NCBI GenBank assembly: GCA_041664945.1
Contig: JBAYJY010000138.1
Span: 1 to 12,113 of the forward strand
Length of the DNA stretch: 12,113 nucleotides
From: JBAYJY01 sp041664945
Lineage (GTDB): Bacteria > UBP15 > UBA6099
Direction: 5' to 3'
A program made the translations under genes and the position numbers. The stretch's first letter is position 1. Every line of letters starts with the position of its first letter. Positions 6,200-12,113 of the stretch are shown piece by piece. The notes under the pieces were generated by a model. The model searched no databases and had not been told where the DNA came from. It was given only the letters and a program-made list of their open reading frames with translations.

Positions 6200-7228
6200 T
6201 TAACACTGATCGAGCTTGTAAAGCTTAGCGGCGTTGTCATGAAGAACTTTCCGTCGAACTTCTTCCGGCATACCTTCGGTAGCGACGAGAGTGCGGCCGA
6301 GAGTGACCCCCATCGGATAGAAAGGCCAGTCCGAGCCATAGAGAACACGGTCGACGTCGGCTTTCTGGATGATTTCGCGGGTGCACTCGGCTGTCTGCCC
6401 TGCAAGATCGAGATAGACCTGCGGGAACTCTGCGGCGTATGCGAGCGCCTCGGGAATATTTTTCAGCCCGGCGTGGCCGAGCACGAATTTCAGTTTCGGG
6501 AACGATTCGAAAATAACGCGGTAGCGCGGCAGCGCGGCGAGTTTCTGCATGAAAGCCGGTTCGGCGCCGGTAAATCCGGTATGGCAGAGAACCGGCAGGT
6601 CAAGTTCTTCGAGCAGCGCGAAAAGCCGAAGCGCTTTCTTATTGTCCGGGGCGACGAATTGGAATTCCGGATGATATTTGAAGCCGCGGGCGCCCTGAGC
6701 GATCATCGTGCGCACCCGTTTCTCATATGATGGAGTATAGGGATGCACGGCCGCGAACGGAATCAGCCTACCGCCGCATTTCGCAGCGGTGGCAAACGTC
6801 TGGCGCGCGTGCCGCGACCTGAACGGAATCTCGATCGGAGATACCAAAATATGTTTCACGTTGAAGCGGTCCATCTCTTCGATCATGTGCGGAGCAGTCT
6901 GAGTGCGGGCGATCGGAGGGCATCTGAACAGCATCATATATATATCTTTTTCAATTAACTTGCCCTCTTCAGGCGTCGGATGCGTTTTTTCATTCAACAC
7001 ATCCTGATCCATGTCATAGTCGTAAAAATATTTTACCGGCCGCGATGCGTCCATGTGGTCGATTACGCCGCCGAAAAAATAGCTCCATCCGAGATGCGAA
7101 TGATCGTCGATGATCTCCGTCACGCCGGCGGCTGGATCTATTCTAAGTTTGCCGTCCTCGCCAAGTTTAAACCACGGCAATTTCGCGAGATCGCTTTGTG
7201 TCCTGATTTCAATCTTTCCTATATCCAT
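6200..7228 (-). CDS. Amidohydrolase family (Amidohydro_2) metal-dependent hydrolase
   Basis: A 342-residue TIM-barrel hydrolase of the usual family length, with no signal peptide. The metal and catalytic motifs are in order: DDHSHLGW (H43, H45), GARGFKYHPEF (K184, H186), LCHTG (H216), VLGHAG (H252) and YGSDWPF (D300). These match the COG2159/Amidohydro_2 group, which includes decarboxylases and hydrolases acting on many small carboxylated or cyclic substrates; the exact reaction cannot be read from the sequence. A region of about 60-110 between the first motif and the rest of the barrel is an insert-like stretch rich in Asp, Tyr and Met. The ATG at 7228 has a GAGAGGG ribosome site 8 bases away. 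It is the first gene behind a good promoter and is followed after about 80 bases by the lasso-B2-like gene. Confidence 0.87.
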   Translation of the reverse strand: MDIGKIEIRTQSDLAKLPWFKLGEDGKLRIDPAAGVTEIIDDHSHLGWSYFFGGVIDHMDASRPVKYFYDYDMDQDVLNEKTHPTPEEGKLIEKDIYMMLFRCPPIARTQTAPHMIEEMDRFNVKHILVSPIEIPFRSRHARQTFATAAKCGGRLIPFAAVHPYTPSYEKRVRTMIAQGARGFKYHPEFQFVAPDNKKALRLFALLEELDLPVLCHTGFTGAEPAFMQKLAALPRYRVIFESFPKLKFVLGHAGLKNIPEALAYAAEFPQVYLDLAGQTAECTREIIQKADVDRVLYGSDWPFYPMGVTLGRTLVATEGMPEEVRRKVLHDNAAKLYKLDQC

Positions 7229-7269
7229 GATGTACCCTCTCCCATTTTGTTTCCGGCCGCCATTTTGAG

Positions 7270-7297
7270 ATTATATGACTCGCGTGATTTTCCGCAA
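7270..7297 (-). promoter_or_regulatory. Sigma70-type promoter for the amidohydrolase cluster
   Basis: On the minus strand a perfect TATAAT (7270-7275) is preceded by TTGCGG (7292-7297) at 16-base spacing. Transcription would start near 7263, leaving a leader of about 35 bases before the ATG at 7228. It is the best promoter match in the window. Confidence 0.6.
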
Positions 7298-7325
7298 GGT
7301 TTTATATTTGTTTCTTGTCGTTTCC

Positions 7326-7338
7326 ATTTGCGGCAAAT
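7326..7338. promoter_or_regulatory. Palindromic candidate operator upstream of the amidohydrolase promoter
   Basis: ATTTGCGGCAAAT has perfect 6-base arms around one central base. It is centred about 69 bases upstream of the predicted transcription start, a usual place for an activator site. A palindrome of this size can occur by chance. Confidence 0.3.
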
Positions 7339-7380
7339 TCATTTCACGTCAGGGCATTGCTTCGCCCAAGAAATTCGAAA

Positions 7381-10300
7381 CTACACGGCGGAATCGGATT
7401 TGTTATTCTTTCCATGAAGAGCTCCCTCGATAGACGCGTACAAAACAGGAACGAAGAGAAGCGTCAGCGATGTCGCCACAATCATGCCGCCGATTACGAC
7501 GCGCGCGAGCGGCGCCTGCATTTCCGAGCCGCGGCCAATTCCGAGCGCGAGCGGTATAAGTCCGAGAACAGTCGCGGTCGCAGTCATAATAATCGGACGC
7601 AATCGCAGACGGCCGGCCCTTGAAACAGCCTCGTCAATTGGAACGCCTTTTCTCCTGAGTTGATTTATGAAGTCGATGAGAACAATACCGTTGGTTACCA
7701 CGATGCCGGCGAGCATAATCGAGCCGAGGTTAGCCATGAGGCTGAAATTCGTTTTGGTGACATAGAGCGATATCATAACGCCCAGCAAGGACAGCGGAAT
7801 GGCGAACATAATGATAAACGGATGCATCAATGATTCGAACTGCGTCGCCATTACCATGAATACGAGCGCTATGGCGAGTATGAAAGCGAGCTTCATTGAA
7901 GCTTCTGATTCTTTGCGGTCAACTTCCTCGCCGGCAAAATCGATAGAAAACCCAGCGGGAAGAGCTAATGCCTTGATTTGCTTTTCTATTGACGCATTCA
8001 CTTCTCCCGGAGACACTTCGCCGGTGTATGACGCTGAGACGGTTACGATACGTTCCTGATCGAGACGCTCTATCTGAACAGGTCCTGTGTTTTTCTCCAG
8101 TTTCACCAAACTGCGGAGGGGAACCGGCGGCAAACCGGGAGAAGAGAGCAGGATATTTCCGACTGCTTCGAGATTCTTTCTGTCTTCAGGACGCTGCCTG
8201 ACGCGAATGTCAATTTCGTCGCTGCCCCTGCGAAGGCGCGTCGCGACGACTCCATCGACATTTGCTTTTACGATGTCGCCTACGTAAGCCGGGTTGAGTC
8301 CGAGAGTGGCAGCTTTCTCACGGTCAACAACGATATTCATTTCAGGCATTCCCGGAGTGCGCGAGATACGCGGATTCGAAGCTCCGCGGGTTGCCGTGAC
8401 GATATCCGAAACTTTCAGCGCAAGCGCATCGGCAGGATCCATGTCGTGTCCGCGGATATCGAGCTCGAGTCGGCTCTCGCCGCCGCCCATGATGCGCTGC
8501 ATGATTGAGCCTGATTCAGTAACCCAGACTTTGCCTTTAGTCGAAGTCATGAGCTTTTCCTGAAGCTCGTTCGCAATTTCCGTTGTGCTTTTTCCTCTCA
8601 TGTCGGATGGCACGAGTATAACGCGGAACGATCCTGCGTTGACGCCCGATGCGCCGCCGCCGCCATATCCGCCGCCGCCTGCGCCGGCTTGAGAATACAT
8701 GTTGCTTATTTCTTTTGTGGAGCTCATTATGATTTTTTCGAGTTTCAACATTTCTTTTTGTGTAACTTCTAGCTTCGTGCCAACCGGAAGTTCGAATCTT
8801 ACGCTTATCTGCCCCTCGTCAACTTGTGGAAGATATTCAGAACCGATCTTGCCTCTAAGCAGCAATATGCCGCCCGCGAAAATTATGAGCACGGCGATCA
8901 TTGTCGCCGCTTTGTGTTTAAGTGAATAGTCCAGCAGTTTTCCATAGTATTTATATATGCCGCGATCGTAAACGGACTTTGCCCCTTCGCGAACGGTTTT
9001 TACTTTCAGGAACCGCGAGGAAAGCATTGGAATGAGAGTAAGCGAAACGATGAGCGACGAGATGAGAGAAATTGTGACTGTAACTCCGAGTTCCTTGAAA
9101 AAGATGCCGCTCATCCCGCTAACCAATACGAGCGGCAGAAAAACACAGATTGTTGTAACCGTTGAGGCGGTGACGGCCATGCTCACTTCGCCGGCTCCTT
9201 TCACGGCCGCCTCGATCCTGCTTTCTCCCATTACTCTGTGCCGGTATATGTTTTCGAGAACTACTATGGAGTCGTCCACAATTCGCCCGACACCGAGAGC
9301 AAGCCCGCCGAGCGACATGATATTGAGCGTTAATCCGGTGAAATAAAGGAATATGAATGTGCTGACTACTGAGAACGGTATCGAAACAAAAATAATCAGA
9401 GTAGACCGGACATTCAAGAGAAAAACGAAAATGACAATGATTGCGAGGATGCCGCCGATTATCGCCGATCGCTTCAATTCGGCGATCGAATCACGGATCA
9501 TTGTAGAGTTGTCCGACATGGTCTTTATTTCGACGCCCGGCGGGAGCGTTCCTCTGATTCCTTCTACTCTCGCCTTAACGCGGTCGGCGACTTTGACCGT
9601 GTTTTCTCCGGACTGCTTGCGTATGCTGAGCATTACGCCTTGCCTTCCCATTAGCCTCGTGTCGCTTCTCTTTTCCGCGATTCCCTCGGTAACCTCAGCT
9701 ATATCTTTGATATATATCGGAGAGTTCCCCTGATATTCCACAAGAATGTCTTTAATTGAATTGACATTGGCGAATTCTCCTCTGTTTCTAATCAGGTACT
9801 CCGTGTCGCCCTGCTTTACATAGCCTCCTGGAGTATCCTTGTTTTCGCGTTTCAGAACGGCAACAATAGTGTCAATTGGAATGTTAAGGGAAGCGAGTTT
9901 TGCCTGATCTATGTAAACATGAATTTCTCTTTTCTCGCCTCCGGACACATCAACAGAAGCGACACCCTCGATTTGTTCCAGCTTGTAACGCAATTCGTTC
10001 TCGACGTAATCCTTAAGATCGACAGTCGGCATGTTGCCGGTTATCGTCAATTGCATAATCGGCATCATGTTAATGTCGAATTTAGAAATCACCGGGTCTT
10101 CAGCGTCATCCGGAAGAGATCGTTTAGCCACGCTGACTTTGTCGCGCACCGAGTTCATTGATTCGGCCATGTCAGTTCCCCATGCGAACTCGATTCGAAC
10201 GTTGGATTGGCCTTCGCGCGATGTTGAATTGATATGCTTGACGTTGTTTACGGTCGAAACGGCTCGCTCAACAGGTTCGGTAATCAAACGTTCGATTTCC

Positions 10301-10470
10301 TGAGGGCCGGCGCCTTCATATCTTGTGCTAACCGAGATAGTGTTTCGCTCGATATTTGGAAGAAAATCAATCGGCAACCGGGGCAACACGACAAAACCGA
10401 TCATTAGAACAGCCAAAATCCCCATCAGCGTGGAGACGGGTCGTCTTACGGCCTTTTCCGAAAAATTCAT
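7381..10470 (-). CDS. RND efflux transporter permease, HAE1 (AcrB-like) family
   Basis: A 1029-residue inner-membrane pump of full family length. Two repeated halves are visible: TM1 (about 14-30) with LPRLPIDFLPNI after it, a large periplasmic porter part, TM2-TM6 (about 335-485), TM7 (about 522-540), a second porter part and TM8-TM12 (about 858-1015). The proton-relay pair D399-D400 in GRIVDDSIVVLENI is present. The position of AcrB Lys940 is Thr926 in VVTNGIVLIDF, as in many non-Enterobacterial HAE1 members. A glycine-rich loop (596-609) interrupts the second porter region. The pump exchanges protons for amphiphilic drugs, dyes or lipids, drawing them from the periplasm or outer leaflet. 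Its ATG overlaps the adaptor stop by 4 bases (ATGA), so the two are translationally coupled. The substrate is not predictable. No outer-membrane channel gene is present. Confidence 0.95.
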   Translation of the reverse strand: MNFSEKAVRRPVSTLMGILAVLMIGFVVLPRLPIDFLPNIERNTISVSTRYEGAGPQEIERLITEPVERAVSTVNNVKHINSTSREGQSNVRIEFAWGTDMAESMNSVRDKVSVAKRSLPDDAEDPVISKFDINMMPIMQLTITGNMPTVDLKDYVENELRYKLEQIEGVASVDVSGGEKREIHVYIDQAKLASLNIPIDTIVAVLKRENKDTPGGYVKQGDTEYLIRNRGEFANVNSIKDILVEYQGNSPIYIKDIAEVTEGIAEKRSDTRLMGRQGVMLSIRKQSGENTVKVADRVKARVEGIRGTLPPGVEIKTMSDNSTMIRDSIAELKRSAIIGGILAIIVIFVFLLNVRSTLIIFVSIPFSVVSTFIFLYFTGLTLNIMSLGGLALGVGRIVDDSIVVLENIYRHRVMGESRIEAAVKGAGEVSMAVTASTVTTICVFLPLVLVSGMSGIFFKELGVTVTISLISSLIVSLTLIPMLSSRFLKVKTVREGAKSVYDRGIYKYYGKLLDYSLKHKAATMIAVLIIFAGGILLLRGKIGSEYLPQVDEGQISVRFELPVGTKLEVTQKEMLKLEKIIMSSTKEISNMYSQAGAGGGGYGGGGASGVNAGSFRVILVPSDMRGKSTTEIANELQEKLMTSTKGKVWVTESGSIMQRIMGGGESRLELDIRGHDMDPADALALKVSDIVTATRGASNPRISRTPGMPEMNIVVDREKAATLGLNPAYVGDIVKANVDGVVATRLRRGSDEIDIRVRQRPEDRKNLEAVGNILLSSPGLPPVPLRSLVKLEKNTGPVQIERLDQERIVTVSASYTGEVSPGEVNASIEKQIKALALPAGFSIDFAGEEVDRKESEASMKLAFILAIALVFMVMATQFESLMHPFIIMFAIPLSLLGVMISLYVTKTNFSLMANLGSIMLAGIVVTNGIVLIDFINQLRRKGVPIDEAVSRAGRLRLRPIIMTATATVLGLIPLALGIGRGSEMQAPLARVVIGGMIVATSLTLLFVPVLYASIEGALHGKNNKSDSAV

Positions 10471-11681
10471 CGGCGGCCGACCTTCCCACGAGAAGCGTCT
10501 ATTTTCATACCGTCGCTGACCCGCACATCACCGTTCACGACGGCTTCTCCCGGTTTAAGACCGCGGGTTATCTCAGCTTCTCCGTTGGAAATTATTCCGA
10601 TTTTTACATTCCGTTGCCTCACTGTGCCTTTCTCAACGACAAAAACATAGTCGAAACCCATTTCGACATCGCGGCGCAGGGCTGTCTCAGGTATGACTAA
10701 AGCGGAAGATTTCTTCGCCAACACAAGATTCACTCTCGCAGTCATCCCGCTTTTCAGGTTTCCGCCCCTGTTAGATATCAGTATTTCCACAGCGGCGGTT
10801 CTGCTCGCTTTATTCATAGATGGCGAAATTCTAACGATTTGGCCTGTGAATTTATCTTCAGGATAAGAATCAATAAATATTTCCGCAATCACGCCCTTTC
10901 GAACGCGCGCAAAATCATCTTCAACAACGTTTATGACTGCTTTAACTTTCGAGCCGTCTTCTATTCTTAAAATCGGATTAGCCGGCGATACATACGCGCC
11001 GGGATCAACGTATCTCTCCGCTACAACGCCGGAGAAAGGCGCTTTGACCGTGTAATCCCTGAGTTTAACTTTGATGTTTTTCAACTGCGCCTCGGACAGA
11101 TCGAGTTGGCCTTTTGCGGCTTCCAGCGACGCTTCCGCCAGTTTTTCAGACGCCTGCTCCTGTTCGAGTACCTGCTTCGAGATATACCCTTTCGCAAACA
11201 GAGATTCGCTCCGGTCGCTTTGAAGCCGAATCCGTCCCAAATCAACTTCCGCCCTTGAAACCGCGGCTTTCGACACCGATATCGAGGCTTGCGATTGCTC
11301 CACCTGCGCTTGAATGTCGTCGTTCTCGATCACGCCTATGATTCCGTTCTTCTGGACTGCGTCTCCGGTGTCGACAGTGATGCTTCTTAGCCAGCCTGAC
11401 GCCGTGCTTTTTAGATCTACGGTGAAGAATGGCGTTATTTCACCGACGTACATTTTTTCAAGCGTTATTGGCTTTATCGTCGCGATCGCTGTCTCGACTC
11501 TCACTTCCTGCTTTCCGTCGCGGGATTTTCCAATCTTCCCTACGCCTGTTTTTTGCGTCATCTCTCCTTTTGCCGCTTCCACTCCGTCGCTCTCCTTGCC
11601 CTTCTGAGCGCAACCGGCTGTAATAAATGTGACTATTAACGGCAGAATAATTAGAACACGCACTAACTTTGATGTCTTCAT
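10467..11681 (-). CDS. Periplasmic adaptor lipoprotein (membrane fusion protein) of the RND pump
   Basis: A 404-residue HlyD/AcrA-family adaptor. A basic N-terminus and hydrophobic run (7-20) end in ITAGC, so C24 is the likely lipidated residue; the lipobox is slightly atypical with Thr at -3. After a linker come the first half of the lipoyl/barrel-sandwich domain (about 80-120), a helical hairpin rich in Ala, Glu and Gln (about 122-205), the second lipoyl half with YTVKAPFSGVVAERYVDPG (210-228), a beta-barrel (about 240-320) with PEDKFTGQIVRISP, and a membrane-proximal domain with VIPETALRR (329-337). It bridges the permease and an outer-membrane channel across the periplasm. The short hairpin is typical of adaptors in RND systems. 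A GAGGGGC ribosome site lies about 12 bases before the ATG. It is the first gene of the two-gene unit. Confidence 0.93.
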   Translation of the reverse strand: MKTSKLVRVLIILPLIVTFITAGCAQKGKESDGVEAAKGEMTQKTGVGKIGKSRDGKQEVRVETAIATIKPITLEKMYVGEITPFFTVDLKSTASGWLRSITVDTGDAVQKNGIIGVIENDDIQAQVEQSQASISVSKAAVSRAEVDLGRIRLQSDRSESLFAKGYISKQVLEQEQASEKLAEASLEAAKGQLDLSEAQLKNIKVKLRDYTVKAPFSGVVAERYVDPGAYVSPANPILRIEDGSKVKAVINVVEDDFARVRKGVIAEIFIDSYPEDKFTGQIVRISPSMNKASRTAAVEILISNRGGNLKSGMTARVNLVLAKKSSALVIPETALRRDVEMGFDYVFVVEKGTVRQRNVKIGIISNGEAEITRGLKPGEAVVNGDVRVSDGMKIDASRGKVGRR

Positions 11682-11825
11682 TTTGTACGATGCCCCTCTA
11701 TATTACTGTGCTCCATGTTTAACTTACTTGAGTTCTTAGACTTTGAAGTATCTCTTTTTATTCCATATTTTTTAATGTTATTCAGACTTTAACTTTATTG
11801 CGTCTACCTTAGTTTCATTTGTACT

Positions 11826-11853
11826 ATTGTAGTGACTAAAACAACAAAAACAA
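11826..11853 (-). promoter_or_regulatory. Candidate promoter for the efflux operon
   Basis: On the minus strand TACAAT (11826-11831) is preceded by TTGTTT (11848-11853) at 16-base spacing. Transcription would start near 11819, giving a leader of about 138 bases before the adaptor ATG at 11681. The surrounding AT richness raises the chance of a false match. Confidence 0.4.
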
Positions 11854-11872
11854 ACTACTGAAAAATCTTTTA

Positions 11873-11896
11873 GCCGCCAATTCAACAAAAGGCGGC
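11873..11896 (-). terminator. Weak terminator-like hairpin after the right-edge reading frame
   Basis: GCCGCC (11873-11878) and GGCGGC (11891-11896) form a 6-base-pair GC stem with a 12-base loop. On the minus strand it is followed by TAAAAGATTTTT, an imperfect T-tract. It lies 22 bases beyond the stop at 11918, consistent with ending a transcript from the right. Confidence 0.4.
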
Positions 11897-11917
11897 AGCG
11901 GCCGAATTTCATTGTAT

Positions 11918-12113
11918 TTACGCGACATTTTGAAGGCTTGCTGCGCTACGGCAATTATTTTGTGTCAGAAATCGCAAAGAAATGTTTCTTACACCGATAC
12001 GGTCGTTCTGACTCATTTCTTTTTTGAGAATATCCGGATTCAACGCGTATTGATTGATCTTATTTTTCCCATCTGTTAATATACGGAAAATATGACGCAC
12101 GTTGGAAAGGCCG
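11918..12113 (-). CDS. C-terminal end of an unrecognised reading frame (5' part beyond the right edge)
   Basis: The minus frame ending in TAA at 11918 is open to the right edge, giving 64 residues of a possible larger protein. A GTG at 12100 could also start a 60-residue protein, but no ribosome site precedes it. The sequence is helical-looking and polar, with LSNVRHIFRILTDGKNKINQ followed by NPDILKKEM and DRIGVRNISLRFL. I do not recognise the family. The DRIGVRNI stretch recalls the C-terminal ATPase part of LytS/YesM-type histidine kinases (GIGLRNV), but this is weak. The hairpin just past the stop supports a real gene end. Given its place upstream of the efflux genes, a regulator is possible but unproven. 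Confidence 0.35.
   Translation of the reverse strand, partial: GLSNVRHIFRILTDGKNKINQYALNPDILKKEMSQNDRIGVRNISLRFLTQNNCRSAASLQNVA

Larger units (their letters stand above)
7229..7380. other. Intergenic region between the RND permease and the amidohydrolase
   Basis: 152 bases hold the amidohydrolase promoter (7270-7297) and a 13-base palindrome (7326-7338). I see no convincing terminator for the efflux transcript: the only GC hairpin (7352-7367) has a 4-base-pair stem and no T-run. Confidence 0.55.
11682..11917. other. AT-rich intergenic region upstream of the efflux operon
   Basis: 236 bases with clearly lower GC than the flanking genes. It contains the candidate operon promoter, a long leader and the terminator-like hairpin of the gene entering from the right. 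AGACTTT occurs twice (11738-11744 and 11784-11790) in the leader. No coding sequence or clear operator palindrome is seen. Confidence 0.55.

Noticed and set aside
6239..6730. Plus-strand open frame of 163 codons
   Set aside because: It is antisense to the C-terminal half of the amidohydrolase, whose metal motifs are clear. Its product shows no family features and no ribosome site.
7352..7367. GC hairpin as terminator of the efflux transcript
   Set aside because: The stem is only 4 base pairs (GGGC/GCCC) and there is no T-run on the minus strand.
6980..7417. Plus-strand open frame of 145 codons crossing the amidohydrolase promoter
   Set aside because: It overlaps two well-supported minus-strand genes and the promoter between them, and the product has no domain or ribosome site.
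8643..8684. Repeated GCC/CCG triplets as a microsatellite or regulatory repeat
   Set aside because: They are in frame with the permease and simply encode its glycine-rich loop.
11738..11790. Direct repeat AGACTTT as an operator pair
   Set aside because: Two 7-base copies 46 bases apart in an AT-rich region are easily explained by chance, and no symmetry accompanies them.

Overview
The window reads as a piece of chromosome from a Gram-negative (diderm) bacterium, probably one known mainly from metagenomes. A tripartite-type RND efflux pump with a lipoprotein adaptor implies an inner membrane and a periplasm. Gene density is moderate, base composition is close to balanced, and most coding is on the minus strand. 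No tRNA, rRNA, insertion sequence, integrase or CRISPR array was seen, so nothing marks this as a mobile region. The species cannot be named from the sequence.

Layout, left to right. (1) 1-2146, minus: a large glycoside hydrolase of the GH38/GH57-like superfamily, cut by the left edge but open for 715 codons. (2) 2147-2362: a divergent intergenic region. (3) 2363-3929, plus: a GGDEF-type signalling protein with a cysteine-rich sensor-like domain and a degenerate GGDEF motif, then a small stand-alone SCP2 (sterol-carrier-like) domain protein with a very strong ribosome binding site. A strong bidirectional terminator at 3951-3989 closes this convergent boundary. (4) 4053-7228, minus: four closely spaced genes, in transcription order an Amidohydro_2 family hydrolase, a lasso-peptide-B2-like transglutaminase/protease fold protein, a DUF1648 membrane protein with an extra C-terminal beta-rich domain, and a Nif3/DUF34 dinuclear-metal protein. 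A good sigma70-like promoter lies just upstream at 7270-7297. (5) 7381-11681, minus: a membrane fusion lipoprotein and an HAE1-type RND permease, coupled by an ATGA overlap, behind an AT-rich leader with a candidate promoter. No outer-membrane TolC-type gene is present. (6) 11918 to the right edge: the open 3' end of an unrecognised minus-strand reading frame, followed by a weak terminator-like hairpin.

The two efflux genes clearly work together: the adaptor links the permease to an outer-membrane channel that must be encoded elsewhere. The four-gene minus-strand cluster has the spacing of an operon, but its members have no known shared pathway. The most notable points are the orphan lasso-B2-like protein with no precursor, RRE protein or cyclase nearby, and the GGDEF protein that looks unable to make cyclic di-GMP but carries a cysteine cluster suggestive of metal or redox sensing.
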